A DNA stretch of 64,000 bases from CAVQFB01 sp963711675 (GTDB taxonomy: Bacteria > Acidobacteriota > Terriglobia > Terriglobales > Acidobacteriaceae): positions 7,811 through 71,810 of the forward strand of contig CAVQFB010000007.1 of assembly GCA_963711675.1 (NCBI GenBank), read 5' to 3'. A program made the translations under genes and the position numbers. Below are positions 35,778 through 45,649 of this stretch, one piece after another. The first letter of the stretch is position 1, and every line of letters begins with the position of its first letter. The notes beneath the pieces were generated by a model. That model saw only the letters and a program-made list of their open reading frames with translations, had not been told where the DNA came from and searched no databases.

Positions 35778-37433
35778 GTGAGCATACCCAACGGTTCGAA
35801 GCCCGCACCCAGCCGCAGGAGTTTTCTGCAGGCCACACTGGTTAGCGGTGCCGGCATGACAATGTATCCCGCTCTCGCGGCAGCAAGAGCGATTCCGCCT
35901 TCCCCCAAACCCGCGCCAGCGCCTCCCTTCGAACTGGAGGAGGTAACCATCGCCCAACTGCAGGACGGCATCAAGTCGGGAAAATACACTGCACGTTCTC
36001 TTGCTGAAGAGTATCTGGCAAGGATTGACGCCTTGGACAAGCACGGCCCGACCGTCAACAGCGTGATCGAAGTTAACCCCGATGCTGTCGACATTGCGGA
36101 GAAGCTCGACCGGGAGCGCAAAGAGAAGGGCGCACGCGGAGCGATGCACGGCATTCCCATCCTGATCAAAGACAACATCGACACCGCCGACAAGATGGCC
36201 ACTACGGCAGGATCGCTTGCACTCGTGGGAGCCAAGCCGCACAAAGATGCTTTCATCGTGCAACGTTTGCGAGCGGCAGGGGCAGTCATTCTGGGCAAGA
36301 CCAATCTCAGCGAGTGGGCCAACTTCCGGTCGACGCATTCCACCAGCGGTTGGAGCGGCCGAGGCGGCCTGACGAAGAATCCGTATGCCCTCGATCGCAA
36401 CCCTTGCGGCTCAAGCTCGGGATCGGGAGCCGCTGCCTCAGCAAACTTCTGCGCTGCGGCTATCGGTACGGAAACCGATGGTTCTATTGTTTGTCCGTCG
36501 TCGTCCAACGGCCTGGCTGGAATCAAGCCCACCGTAGGCCTCACCAGCCGTTCGGGAATCATTCCTATATCGCATAGCCAGGATGGGGCCGGACCCATGG
36601 CGCGTACCGTGGCGGATGCCGCGGCCGTGCTCGGAGCGATGACGGGCGTTGATCCTGAAGATGGCGTCACCGCCAGCAGTGAAGGAAAATCGCTCACCGA
36701 CTACACGCGGTTTCTCGATCCCGGCGGATTGCGCGGTATGCGAATCGGGGTTGTCCGCAAGTACCTTGGGTTCAGTGATGAAGTCGATCAACTTTTGGAG
36801 TCTGCGATCGACGTGATGCGTCAGCAGGGTGCGACCATCGTCGACCCGGTCGTGATCGAGACCCACGGCAAGTTTGATGACAGTGAGTTCCTTGCCTTCC
36901 AGTATGAATTCAAAGCCGATCTCAATGCGTATCTGGCGAGACTCGGACCCGGTGCTCCGGTTCATTCCCTCAAGGAGATCATCGAATTCAACGAGAAGAA
37001 TCGTGAGAAAGAAATGCCCTATTTCGGCCAAGACATCTTTCTGAAGGCCGAAGCAAAAGGGCCGCTCACCGAAAAGGAATATCTGGACGCGGTGGAAAAG
37101 AACCACAAACTCGCGCGCACCGAAGGGATCGACGCAACCATGGACAAGTCGAAGCTCGATGCGTTGATCGGCCCGACCGGCGGGCCTGCGTGGCTCACTG
37201 ACCTGATAACCGGTGATCACTTCGGGGGTGGAAGCTCAAGCGCCGCGGCGGTTGCGGGCTATCCCAGCATCAGCGTGCCCGCGGGATACGTTCACGGTTT
37301 ACCGATCGGGATTTCTTTCTTCGGAAGGGCTTGGAGCGAACCGATTTTGATCAAAATCGCCTTTGCCTACGAACAGGCTACGAAGCATCGAAAGCCGCCG
37401 CGCTTTCTGCCGACGGTGAATCCAAGGGCTTGA
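35778..37433 (+). CDS. exported amidase (amidase-signature family)
   Basis: This is a 551-residue enzyme from GTG 35778. A Tat-like leader SRRSFLQATLVSGAG with twin Arg ends near LAAARA. The amidase-signature Ser-cisSer-Lys triad is present: GIPILIKDNID supplies Lys and NPCGSSSGSGAA supplies the serines, followed by GTETDGSIVCPSSSNG. It hydrolyses an amide bond in the periplasm. The close relatives are amidases and Asp-tRNA/Glu-tRNA amidotransferase A-like, but the Tat signal and length favour a secreted amidase. The substrate is unknown. Confidence 0.92.
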   Translation: MSIPNGSKPAPSRRSFLQATLVSGAGMTMYPALAAARAIPPSPKPAPAPPFELEEVTIAQLQDGIKSGKYTARSLAEEYLARIDALDKHGPTVNSVIEVNPDAVDIAEKLDRERKEKGARGAMHGIPILIKDNIDTADKMATTAGSLALVGAKPHKDAFIVQRLRAAGAVILGKTNLSEWANFRSTHSTSGWSGRGGLTKNPYALDRNPCGSSSGSGAAASANFCAAAIGTETDGSIVCPSSSNGLAGIKPTVGLTSRSGIIPISHSQDGAGPMARTVADAAAVLGAMTGVDPEDGVTASSEGKSLTDYTRFLDPGGLRGMRIGVVRKYLGFSDEVDQLLESAIDVMRQQGATIVDPVVIETHGKFDDSEFLAFQYEFKADLNAYLARLGPGAPVHSLKEIIEFNEKNREKEMPYFGQDIFLKAEAKGPLTEKEYLDAVEKNHKLARTEGIDATMDKSKLDALIGPTGGPAWLTDLITGDHFGGGSSSAAAVAGYPSISVPAGYVHGLPIGISFFGRAWSEPILIKIAFAYEQATKHRKPPRFLPTVNPRA

Positions 37434-37488
37434 GACTGCGTTGCCGGTAGAGTGCTGAGATTTCGATATCGGACCCGTTCAGGTTTTC

Positions 37489-38610
37489 TTACGTCCAGCG
37501 GAACCACTTCAGCGCGAGCACGAAGGAAATTCCGCCCCAAAGCGCCATCACCAGCAACCGGCCAGACTGCGATGCCATTGAAGCACCTTCGAGGATGGTC
37601 GCGCGCAGTGCGTCGTTCAGGGCAGTGAGCGGCAATGCCTTGATGAACGGCTGGATCATCGCGGGAAAGCGTTCGTAAGAGAAAAACACTCCGGAGAAAA
37701 TCCACATCGGCATCATCACGACGTTGATCAAGCCGCTGATGCTCTCAATCTTCTGTGCGCGAGACGCGGTCAGCAATCCCAACCCGCCGAACGAGAGCGC
37801 GCCAATCGCCCCTACCAGCACGATAGTGAACCAGGATCCCAGCACGCGCATGTGAAACGCGATGACGCCGAAGATCAGCAGGATCCCGACTTCCACCACC
37901 ATCAGGATCAGGCGGCTGCTGGCGAGCGCGAGCAGGAAGTCGCTGCGCCGCATCGGCGTTCCCACGAATCGCTTGAGCAACTTCCTCTGCCGCATATCGA
38001 CCAGGCCAAATCCGATGCCCCACATGGCCGCGTTCATCACATTCATGCCCAGCAGGCCAGGAATGAGGAAATCGATGTAGCGCGAGCCCGGCTCGCTGGC
38101 GGTTACTGTTGTGGTCGCAATCGGATTCTTGCGTCCAGAGGCGACCTGGAGCGCGTCATCCACTTCGATGTGCGCCAAGACGCTCTCCGGCCGCACCGGA
38201 TCGTAGCGGTACTGAAACCCTCCGTCGGCAAGGGGCTCCACTACCAGATCAAACTTCCCCAACCGAAAACCTGTCGCCGCCTGCGGAGCTTCAATGACCG
38301 ACGCGCGAATCGACGATTTCAGTGGGGATCGCTGAATCATCGCCAAGGTATCTTGTGCCTGGGGACCTGCAACGATCGCAACCGACGTGATGTCGGCCGG
38401 CTTGTTGCGAAAGGCGATGCCCAGACCGAGCGCCAGCAAGATGGGAAACGCGAAAACCCAGAAGGCAATTTCAGGCTCACGCTGCATCTCCCGCAACCGC
38501 GCCACCAGCAGATGCCGGTAGCCCGACCAGCGGCCGTTCTGCCGGCCACCGGGCTTCTGGGGCGTCGTCTCTGATTCAAGCGGATGCACCGGTGGTTCCG
38601 ATACTGCCAT
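37489..38610 (-). CDS. ABC-2 type transporter permease
   Basis: This is a 373-residue inner-membrane protein. After a short cytosolic tail the first helix is IAFWVFAFPILLALGLGIAF. A soluble loop of about 150 residues follows, then five more helices, among them YIDFLIPGLLGMNVMNAAMW and LINVVMMPMWIFSGVFFSYE. This is the ABC2 (DrrB/NodJ-like) exporter permease layout. It starts 1 bp after the stop of the ATPase gene, so they are translationally linked. The exported substrate is unknown. Confidence 0.9.
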   Translation of the reverse strand: MAVSEPPVHPLESETTPQKPGGRQNGRWSGYRHLLVARLREMQREPEIAFWVFAFPILLALGLGIAFRNKPADITSVAIVAGPQAQDTLAMIQRSPLKSSIRASVIEAPQAATGFRLGKFDLVVEPLADGGFQYRYDPVRPESVLAHIEVDDALQVASGRKNPIATTTVTASEPGSRYIDFLIPGLLGMNVMNAAMWGIGFGLVDMRQRKLLKRFVGTPMRRSDFLLALASSRLILMVVEVGILLIFGVIAFHMRVLGSWFTIVLVGAIGALSFGGLGLLTASRAQKIESISGLINVVMMPMWIFSGVFFSYERFPAMIQPFIKALPLTALNDALRATILEGASMASQSGRLLVMALWGGISFVLALKWFRWT

Positions 38611-38611
38611 C

Positions 38612-39544
38612 TCAAGCCTCCCTCAGGTGCCGCCCCGTCAGATTCACGAACACATCTTCCAGGCTGGCTTGGCGCGTGGTGAGGTGCAAAAGTTGTGAAC
38701 CTCGCTTTTCGACCGCATCCAGGAGCGCCGGAATCGTCAAGTGCGGCTCTTTCACGCTGAGGCAGAAAAAGCCGTCTTCGTGGCGCACCGACTCGACTCC
38801 CGGCAAGGCACGCCAAGTCGTAACTGCGCCGTCCGCGGAGTCGCCGGTGACCGAGAACTCCACCATATGATGGCCACCCAGGCGATCGATAAGCTCCGGT
38901 GGCGTTCCCTCGGCGATGATCTGCCCGTGGTCGACGATCGCCAACCGGTCGCAAAGACGCTCGGCTTCGTCCATATAGTGGGTCGTGAGCAGCACCGTGC
39001 CGCCGGCCTTCTGAAAATTGCGAATGATGTCCCACAGCTGGCGCCGGCTCTGGGGATCCAAGCCCGTGGTCGGCTCGTCGAGAAAAAGCAGCTTGGGATT
39101 TCCCACCAGCGCCGTCGCCACGGCAAGCCGCTGGCGCTGGCCACCAGATAATTTGCCGACCCAGGCGTCGGCCTTCTCGGTGAGCTGCAGGTCCTCCAGA
39201 ACGTCGCTGGTGTCACGCGGCTGGCGGTAGAAGCTGGAGAAGAGTTCGATGGTCTCGCGAACCGTGAGTTTTTCCGAGAGTCGCGTCTCCTGGAGCGAAA
39301 TTCCCAGCAGCTCCCGCAAGTCGCGGGAGTTGCGCTCCCAGCTGCGACCGAGGATGGTGACTTCACCGGAGGTCGCAGCCAACAGGCCCTCAAGAATTTC
39401 TATCGTGGTGGTCTTGCCCGCTCCGTTGGGTCCGAGCAGGCCGAAGCACTCCCCGGCCTGGATTTCGAGGTTCAGCCCGCGGACGGCTTCGACTTTACCG
39501 TCGTACGTCTTCCGCAGATTTCGGCACTGGATGGCAGGTCCCAC
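38612..39544 (-). CDS. ABC-2 transporter ATP-binding protein
   Basis: This is a 310-residue ATPase of the DrrA/CcmA type. Walker A is GPNGAGKTTT, the Q-loop is SLQETRLSEK, the signature is LSGGQRQRLA, Walker B is LLFLDEPTTGLD, and the H-loop is LTTHYMDEAE. The C-terminal 90 residues (QASLEDVFVNLTGRHLREA) are the usual extension of drug and lipid-linked exporters. It works with the permease encoded directly downstream. Confidence 0.95.
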   Translation of the reverse strand: MGPAIQCRNLRKTYDGKVEAVRGLNLEIQAGECFGLLGPNGAGKTTTIEILEGLLAATSGEVTILGRSWERNSRDLRELLGISLQETRLSEKLTVRETIELFSSFYRQPRDTSDVLEDLQLTEKADAWVGKLSGGQRQRLAVATALVGNPKLLFLDEPTTGLDPQSRRQLWDIIRNFQKAGGTVLLTTHYMDEAERLCDRLAIVDHGQIIAEGTPPELIDRLGGHHMVEFSVTGDSADGAVTTWRALPGVESVRHEDGFFCLSVKEPHLTIPALLDAVEKRGSQLLHLTTRQASLEDVFVNLTGRHLREA

Positions 39545-39618
39545 CGAGTGATTCTAACTTACTCGCGGAGTGTGAACGGCAAATCAAAGCGGCTCACGAT
39601 GGCCTGGTGAAATCCAGT

Positions 39619-40059
39619 CTACTTTTCCAGATCTACTGACTTGATCGGCACATCCCAATGAGCGTCGAGGATCGCGAAGCGCCGCTGCTCTTCTCGGGCA
39701 TAGGTTTCCTGATCGGGAAAGAGCTGCTTCTTCAGCGCGTCATCGTCGAAGGGCTCATTGGCGAGGGTCGCGTTCTTGAAAACGATGGTGACGCGGTAAT
39801 CCCAGCGACCGTCTTCGGTGGCGTGGTAGCGAGGCTGGTCCATCCAGACCTTTAACATCCGGCCCATCTCAACCTGCTTCTTCAACAGCGGGTAATGATT
39901 CTTCTTGAACAGCTTGACGAACTCCTCCGCCGAGCCCCACTTTGCCTTGTAGTAGTACTCGACCACAAAAGGCTTGCCCTGCTCTGCGGGAGCAGATTGC
40001 GCTGCAGCGATCATCGGGCTTAGAGTGGAGATTAACAACGCGAGTGCCAGTTTCTTCAC
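39619..40059 (-). CDS. secreted protein with EthD/NIPSNAP-like body
   Basis: GTG 40059 follows AGGAAAAC and starts a signal peptide KKLALALLISTLSPMIAAAQ. The body of about 125 residues begins KPFVVEYYYKAKWGSAEEFV and contains YPLLKKQVEMGRMLKVWMDQ. Its alpha-beta pattern suggests a dimeric ferredoxin-like fold (EthD/NIPSNAP style). No catalytic residues can be assigned. An upstream in-frame ATG at 40149 exists, but it would hide the signal peptide. Confidence 0.7.
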   Translation of the reverse strand: MKKLALALLISTLSPMIAAAQSAPAEQGKPFVVEYYYKAKWGSAEEFVKLFKKNHYPLLKKQVEMGRMLKVWMDQPRYHATEDGRWDYRVTIVFKNATLANEPFDDDALKKQLFPDQETYAREEQRRFAILDAHWDVPIKSVDLEK

Positions 40060-40185
40060 GGCGTTTTCCTTCCTGGATGTTGATTTCCACGAATGACGGA
40101 TTGTGGCATGCCTGAAAGCATGCCCTGATACAAAACTACACTCCTTCAAAGCCTGGTAGATGATCGAGGATCGTTTGGAGACTAT

Positions 40186-40812
40186 TTAATTCTGCGCCTG
40201 AATTCGGTTTTGCCAATGCGACCAGACAAACCAGATGATTCCGATGGCCAGAACGGCGCCGATCACAGCGTCGAACTGATGGAAGTACTTGCCCAGTTCT
40301 CGCCAGTTCTGGCCAAGCTTCATGCCGAACCATGCCAGCCCAAAACACCACGGCCAGGAACCGAGAAAAGTGTAGATGTGGAAGCGTCCGCGTGGCATGC
40401 GCGCAATACCTGCAGGTAAGGCGATGAAAGTGCGGATCACCGGCAGCAGGCGCGCGATGAAGACTGCCAGGTAGCCCCAACGGAGGAAGAAACGATCCGC
40501 CCAGTCCAGCTCGCGGCGACTAAGAAGGATCCAGCGGCCATACTTTTCCACCAGTGGCCGGCCGCCGTAACAGCCAATCTCGTATGCGAGCAGCGATCCC
40601 AAATTGCAGCCGATCGCGCCCGCGGTCGCCACCCAGAACAGCTTCATCGCCCCTTCATAAACCAGGTAGCCCGCAAAGGGCATGATCAGCTCTGAGGGCA
40701 GAGGAATGCAGGCGGACTCAATGGCCATGAGAATGGCGATACCGCCGTAGCCGGTCACGCCGATCACCGACTTGATGAACACAAAAACTACAGCCAGTAT
40801 TTTTTCGGTCAT
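40186..40812 (-). CDS. DedA-family membrane protein
   Basis: This is a 208-residue polytopic protein. It contains the DedA motifs ESACIPLPSELIMPFAGYLV, GAIGCNLGSLLAYEIGCYGG and FIARLLPVIRTFIALPAGIA. DedA/VTT proteins are membrane transporters or scramblases; some members flip undecaprenyl phosphate or phosphatidylethanolamine and affect membrane homeostasis. The conserved acidic and Arg residues of the family are present (E of ESA, R of RLLPVIR). Confidence 0.92.
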   Translation of the reverse strand: MTEKILAVVFVFIKSVIGVTGYGGIAILMAIESACIPLPSELIMPFAGYLVYEGAMKLFWVATAGAIGCNLGSLLAYEIGCYGGRPLVEKYGRWILLSRRELDWADRFFLRWGYLAVFIARLLPVIRTFIALPAGIARMPRGRFHIYTFLGSWPWCFGLAWFGMKLGQNWRELGKYFHQFDAVIGAVLAIGIIWFVWSHWQNRIQAQN

Positions 40813-40890
40813 GCGGAGAGTTCAGGAATTACTGGTTTCTAATCGGCGCCTGGGACAAGCGGACCTGCACCATTCAAACTGCCGTCGGCT

Positions 40891-41115
40891 CTAGAATGCC
40901 CCTTCTTGCGTGAATGTGTAACCGGGCAGCGTCGAGCCTTCCGCCGACTTGCTCACCTTGACCCGCACCGTGGGCGTATCTGGCGCCGACAGACCAGCCG
41001 GCCGCAGCAGCGCGAACTGGGTAAACACTTCGTTGTACAGCTTGGTTACCAAGTAATCCTTGCCGTCGTTGTCGTTGCGCCACACTTGCCCGAGCTGAAT
41101 GGACTTCACTGACAT
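40891..41115 (-). CDS. 74-residue hypothetical protein
   Basis: ATG 41115 begins MSVKSIQLGQVWRNDNDGKD, then YLVTKLYNEVFTQFALLRPA, then a beta-rich tail RVKVSKSAEGSTLPGY. A small SH3-like or beta-barrel fold is plausible. The translation is regular and free of stops. I do not recognise the family. Confidence 0.65.
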   Translation of the reverse strand: MSVKSIQLGQVWRNDNDGKDYLVTKLYNEVFTQFALLRPAGLSAPDTPTVRVKVSKSAEGSTLPGYTFTQEGAF

Positions 41116-41329
41116 GGTTTATACCTAGGGGAACACCTCCAGACTACCGGGCTGAAATCTTCGCGTCAATCAAACTTGGTCGACCTGCCGGTTACCAAGA
41201 GGATATGTGTCAGACGCCAAATTCCCGAGCGGCCCGACGGTCGGCTTTCTTCGGCTCACCGGTCGGCTGGCCCGCGAGTTTTCGCGGTTCAATCTGCTAC
41301 CATACGCTTCGTTCGTGGAGGCAAGGTAG

Positions 41330-42223
41330 ATGGCACGCGGTTTGGTTCCCCGTCAACCGGCGAAGACTGGGCGTCACGAAGAGGCCCGTACACGCCAAGT
41401 CGGCAGGCTACCGAGTGTGACCGAGATCAAGCGCGGCTCGACAAGGTCGTTATCACGCGCTGAAGCGAAATCGCCGCGACCGGGGCAGAAGAGTTCGTCT
41501 CCGGTAGTTTCGTTGCCGAAGAAGCGACCTGCCAAATCTGTCAAGACCTACGATCCGCCGGCGCCTGAGCGCATTCACGCCATCATCAGCCGCCTCGACC
41601 AGCAATATCCCGAGGTCACCTGCGCTCTCACCCATAAAAGCGCATGGGAGCTGCTGGTAGCAACTATTCTCTCTGCGCAGTCGACGGATGTGCGCGTGAA
41701 CATGGTCACACCTGAGCTCTTCAGGAAATATCCCACCGTTCAGGACTTCGCGGCCCTCACGCCGGAACAGCTTCAGCCGGACGTGCGGTCCACCGGCTTT
41801 TTCCGCAACAAGTCAAAATCGGTGGTAGGCGCGGCGAAGAAAATTGTTGCCGACTTTGGGGGTGAGGTTCCGGATCAGATGGATCAACTTCTGACCCTTC
41901 CCGGCGTGGCGCGCAAGACGGCCAACGTCGTGTTGGGAACCTGGTTCAAGAAGAACGAGGGCGTGGTGGTCGACACGCATGTCACCCGCATCTCGCGCCG
42001 TCTGGAACTCACCAAGCAAACGGACGCCGCCAAGATCGAACAGGATCTCATGAAAATCATTCCCCGTGACAAGTGGACTTTGTTTTCACACCAGGTGATC
42101 TGGCATGGCCGCCGGTTATGTATTGCGCGCCGACCGAAATGCGTCGACTGCCCGCTTGAAAATATCTGTCACGCCGGTGACAAGACCTGGTCGACGGTCG
42201 ACATCCACAAGAACGCCGTGTAG
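41330..42223 (+). CDS. nth: endonuclease III
   Basis: Nth removes oxidised pyrimidines from DNA and nicks the abasic site. The catalytic domain (about residues 80-297) has the helix-hairpin-helix LPGVARKTANVVL with the Lys nucleophile, the Asp in VVDTHVTRI, and the [4Fe-4S] cluster cysteines CIARRPKCVDCPLENIC. A basic, low-complexity extension of about 75 residues precedes it, as in many Acidobacteriota. GGAGG before ATG 41330 supports the long start. Confidence 0.95.
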   Translation: MARGLVPRQPAKTGRHEEARTRQVGRLPSVTEIKRGSTRSLSRAEAKSPRPGQKSSSPVVSLPKKRPAKSVKTYDPPAPERIHAIISRLDQQYPEVTCALTHKSAWELLVATILSAQSTDVRVNMVTPELFRKYPTVQDFAALTPEQLQPDVRSTGFFRNKSKSVVGAAKKIVADFGGEVPDQMDQLLTLPGVARKTANVVLGTWFKKNEGVVVDTHVTRISRRLELTKQTDAAKIEQDLMKIIPRDKWTLFSHQVIWHGRRLCIARRPKCVDCPLENICHAGDKTWSTVDIHKNAV

Positions 42224-42307
42224 ATGTGTGCTTCACCAGTCCGAAAGCGTCGCTCTCGCGGGCTGCTCTCCCTGCTAAACTGTCGTTTCTTCATTTCAAG
42301 GACACCC

Positions 42308-44284
42308 ATGCGCACTTTTTTTCTCCTTGCTATGGTCGTAGTAGCTATGAGCACTGTGAGTCTCACCGCAACCCTGCCTGCGCCAAACGCCGTTACCGAT
42401 CCCAAGCAGATTGCCAGCAAGCCAAACGCGCAGGTGGAAAAGAATCTTTCCATCGAAAAGCTCTACATGACGCGCGGCGTCGGCGGGACAGACTGGTCGC
42501 CCGATGGTAAGACTATTGTTTTCGTCTCCAACATCAGCGGACGTAACAATCTCTGGCTGGTTCCTGCCGAAGGTGGGTGGCCGCAGCAGCTCACCATCAG
42601 CGATCAGCGGCAGAGTTCGCCAACGTGGTCTCCCGATAGCAAGTGGATCGCTTTCCAATCCGACTACGACGGGAATGAGCAGTGGGACATTTTCCTGGTC
42701 TCGCCGAAAACCGGCCAGCTGGTGAACCTCACCAACACGCCCGAGATCGCCGAAATGCATCCCAGATGGTCGCCCGATGGCCGCTACCTGGCGTACATGG
42801 TGAAGCCGAAGACCTCGTCAGTGTTTGAGATCGACGTGTACGACACGCTCATGCGCGAGGTGCGTCACCTGACGACGGGCACTCCAGCCGACAAACTCAA
42901 CGAGGGCGAGATCTGGTCACACGACGGCAAATGGATCGTCTACACACAGGGCCAGGCCAAGGGCACCGACTCGAACATTTTCATCGCCGAGGTTGCAACC
43001 GGAAAGAGCACGCTGCTGACGCCTCACGAGGGCGAGCAGCGTTACTCCGCGAATGCAATTTCTCCCGATGGCAAGAAGGTTCTGATCACTTCGAACGCGG
43101 GTAATGGCTACGACAACGTCGGCCTGCTCGACATTGCTACCAAGAAAATCACCTGGCTCACGGAGGATAAGTGGGAGATCAACGGCGGTGAATTTTCTCC
43201 TGACGGCAAGTCTGTTACCTGGACCGCCAACGTCGACGGCAATACCGACATCTACCTGCACAACCTGGCGAGCGGAAAGACGACTTCCCTGCCTTTGCCC
43301 AAAGGTGTGAATTCGACGGGCGGATCGTCATCCGCATTCTCGCGCGATGGCTCGCGGCTCCTTTACTACCACAACGGTCCGACCGCGCCAAACGACGCCT
43401 GGACTTATGAGCTCGCCAGCGGCAAGTCGACCCAGGTTACGCATTCTCTGCTGGCTGGCGTGCGTCCGGAAGACATGGTGGAACCGTTCCTGGTTCACTA
43501 TCCCAGCCGAGACGGTAAATGGACGATCTCCGCTTTCGTCTACATGCCTTATAACCTGCCGCGCAATGCTCAGCATCCGGCGATTGTGTACGTGCACGGC
43601 GGTCCGACAAGTCAAACGGTCAATTCGTTTAACCGCTTCGTGCAGTACGTGGCGAATCAAGGCTATATCGTCATCGCACCCAACTACCGGGGGTCAACTG
43701 GTTACGGCAAAGAATTTCAGCAGGCGAACTTGTTCGATATGGGTGGCGGCGATCTGCAAGATGTACTTGCCGCTGCGGACTGGATGAAGCAGACCGGCTA
43801 CGTGGATCCCAAGAAACTCATCCTGATGGGCGGCAGCTACGGCGGTTACATGACCATGATGGGTGTGACCAAAGCCCCCGAAGTTTGGGCGGCGGGCGTT
43901 CCCATTGTCCCCTTCGTGAACTGGTTTACCGAGATTCAGAATGAAGATCCGGTGCTGCAGCAGTCGGATCTCGCCACCATGGGTGATCCCGAAAAGAACA
44001 AAGCCCTCTATGAAGATCGGTCGCCGATTCACTTCATCGACAACGTGAAGGCGCCGCTCCTGCTGCTGGCCGGAGGGCACGATCCCCGCTGCCCGAAGAC
44101 CGAATCACAACAAGTGGTCGATGCCATCAAGAAACGCGGTGGCGTGGTCGACTACAAGGTCTACGAGAACGAGGGCCATGGCTTCGCCCGCGTGGAAAAT
44201 CAAATCGACGCCTACAAGCGTGCAGCCGATTTCCTGAAGGCTCACGTCCCGCCGGCGGATTGCAGCTGCTCGCTGAATGAGTAA
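42308..44284 (+). CDS. S9-family serine peptidase (dipeptidyl aminopeptidase/acylaminoacyl peptidase-like)
   Basis: ATG 42308 opens a signal peptide (MRTFFLLAMVVVAMSTVSLT). The N-terminal part is a seven-bladed PD40/WD40-like propeller, for example WSPDGKTIVFVSNISGRNNL. The C-terminal alpha/beta hydrolase has the catalytic triad: GGSYGGYM (Ser), GGHDPRCP (Asp) and NEGHGF (His). Length (658 residues) and order fit prolyl oligopeptidase-family S9 enzymes. It likely cleaves peptides in the periplasm. A short gap separates it from nth. Confidence 0.93.
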   Translation: MRTFFLLAMVVVAMSTVSLTATLPAPNAVTDPKQIASKPNAQVEKNLSIEKLYMTRGVGGTDWSPDGKTIVFVSNISGRNNLWLVPAEGGWPQQLTISDQRQSSPTWSPDSKWIAFQSDYDGNEQWDIFLVSPKTGQLVNLTNTPEIAEMHPRWSPDGRYLAYMVKPKTSSVFEIDVYDTLMREVRHLTTGTPADKLNEGEIWSHDGKWIVYTQGQAKGTDSNIFIAEVATGKSTLLTPHEGEQRYSANAISPDGKKVLITSNAGNGYDNVGLLDIATKKITWLTEDKWEINGGEFSPDGKSVTWTANVDGNTDIYLHNLASGKTTSLPLPKGVNSTGGSSSAFSRDGSRLLYYHNGPTAPNDAWTYELASGKSTQVTHSLLAGVRPEDMVEPFLVHYPSRDGKWTISAFVYMPYNLPRNAQHPAIVYVHGGPTSQTVNSFNRFVQYVANQGYIVIAPNYRGSTGYGKEFQQANLFDMGGGDLQDVLAAADWMKQTGYVDPKKLILMGGSYGGYMTMMGVTKAPEVWAAGVPIVPFVNWFTEIQNEDPVLQQSDLATMGDPEKNKALYEDRSPIHFIDNVKAPLLLLAGGHDPRCPKTESQQVVDAIKKRGGVVDYKVYENEGHGFARVENQIDAYKRAADFLKAHVPPADCSCSLNE

Positions 44285-44342
44285 GGCCGCGCGAGATTAG
44301 ATCTCGCCGACCCGCCAGTTCCTGCGGGGAGCTGGCTACTCT

Positions 44343-45302
44343 CTACGCAACCTCCTGCTGCACGGCGCTCTGGATCTCGTCATATTCCAAGGTTGAGAGC
44401 CGAAACTCTCCCGCGCCGACGATGCCGTCCACCTGCTTGGGGCTCCGCACACCGACGATCGCGCCGGTAACGGCAGGGTTGTGCAGTGTCCAGGCGATCG
44501 CCACCTCGCCGGCGGTTCGGCCATAACGGTGCCCGATCTCGCGAAGCAGCTCGACGAGCCGCAGGTTGCGCGAGAGCAAAGGCTCCTGGAAGTTGGCATT
44601 GTGACTCCGCCAATCGTCGGCAGAAAAGTTGGCGATTCGTTGGCGTGTCATCGCACCTGTGAGCAGGCCGGAATACATCGGCGAATAGACGATCACACCG
44701 ATATTGTTGCGGCTTGCGAAGGGGAGGATCTCGTCTTCCACGTCGGGATTAAGAATGGAATAAGGTGGTTGCAATGAAACGATAGGCGCGATGCTCAGTG
44801 CACGCTTCATTTGCTGCGCATTAAAGTTCGAAACTCCGATGTTCCGCACTTTGCCCTCTTCTTTCAGCCGAGCCATCTCGGTCCAGCCTTCCTCGATGTC
44901 AGGGTCCGGATCGGGCCAGTGAACCTGATACAGATCGATCACATCGACGCGCAGCCTCCGCAGGCTGGCTTCACACTCCCGTCCGATGGACTCGGCCTTC
45001 AACGAGTTGCCGATCTCTCCTTTCTTGCTCCAGACAAGGGCGCACTTGGTGAACACGTAGGGCCGGGAGTTCCGGCCTTCGAGCGCACGTGCCACCACCT
45101 CTTCGGAATGTCCCAGCCCGTAGACCGCGGCAGTATCAATCCAGTTAATTCCGCGGTCCAATCCCGCCTGTATTGCGGCTATGGACTCGCGATCGTCCTG
45201 CGGACCCCAGCTCCACGTCCAACCCCCACCACCCATAGCCCACGCCCCGATGCCGATCGGAGTAATTTCAAGATCGCTGTTTCCCAGCCTTCGTTTCTCC
45301 AT
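44343..45302 (-). CDS. aldo/keto reductase
   Basis: This is a 319-residue NADPH-dependent TIM barrel. The catalytic tetrad is Asp and Tyr in NWIDTAAVYGLGHSEE, Lys in YVFTKCALVW, and His in LYQVHWPDP. It has the NIGVSNF and GRTAGEVAIAWTLHNP cofactor signatures. A consensus sigma-54 promoter on the same strand lies about 100 bp before the ATG, and a palindrome lies at enhancer distance upstream of that. The neighbouring two-GAF activator probably switches it on. The substrate is an aldehyde or ketone not identifiable here. Confidence 0.92.
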   Translation of the reverse strand: MEKRRLGNSDLEITPIGIGAWAMGGGGWTWSWGPQDDRESIAAIQAGLDRGINWIDTAAVYGLGHSEEVVARALEGRNSRPYVFTKCALVWSKKGEIGNSLKAESIGRECEASLRRLRVDVIDLYQVHWPDPDPDIEEGWTEMARLKEEGKVRNIGVSNFNAQQMKRALSIAPIVSLQPPYSILNPDVEDEILPFASRNNIGVIVYSPMYSGLLTGAMTRQRIANFSADDWRSHNANFQEPLLSRNLRLVELLREIGHRYGRTAGEVAIAWTLHNPAVTGAIVGVRSPKQVDGIVGAGEFRLSTLEYDEIQSAVQQEVA

Positions 45303-45404
45303 AGGATCCCTCTGTCAGTGCTTTCTGTTCTTCGCATCTCTTTGCCGTCCGGAACCCGGTGTACGTCTCACCGAATCTCGCGTACGGCACTTGCCCCTCA
45401 CTTG

Positions 45405-45421
45405 TGCAAATACCGTGCCAA
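45405..45421 (-). promoter_or_regulatory. sigma-54 (-24/-12) promoter of the aldo/keto reductase
   Basis: On the minus strand TTGGCACGGTATTTGCA matches the YTGGCACGRNNNTTGCW consensus at every defined position, with the GG and GC at the required 10-bp separation. It predicts a start site near 45395 and a leader of about 90 nt before the reductase ATG. Confidence 0.85.
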
Positions 45422-45528
45422 CACCTTAATTCGTTTAACCTCTCGGACCTGACGATTCATTTTCAGCCATTTAACGTATCGCTTCTGCGTCGAACTCAGG
45501 TCGCACAACCTTGCAGCCAAGAACATTC

Positions 45529-45542
45529 GTCTAAATTTCGAC
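45529..45542. promoter_or_regulatory. candidate enhancer site upstream of the reductase promoter
   Basis: GTCTAAATTTCGAC is a palindrome with one mismatch. It matches the perfect palindrome at 47743-47756 in 11 of 14 positions. It lies about 110-120 bp upstream of the -24/-12 promoter, the usual distance for a sigma-54 activator site. Confidence 0.5.
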
Positions 45543-45649
45543 ACCAATTGACAGCGCCCTTCATCTATATCCTCTAAAGCGACTGGGGCGCGCCGGGGTG
45601 GACCAAGCTAGAAGTGCAGATCGCGCCAAGGGCGCGCGTCAGGAGCTTT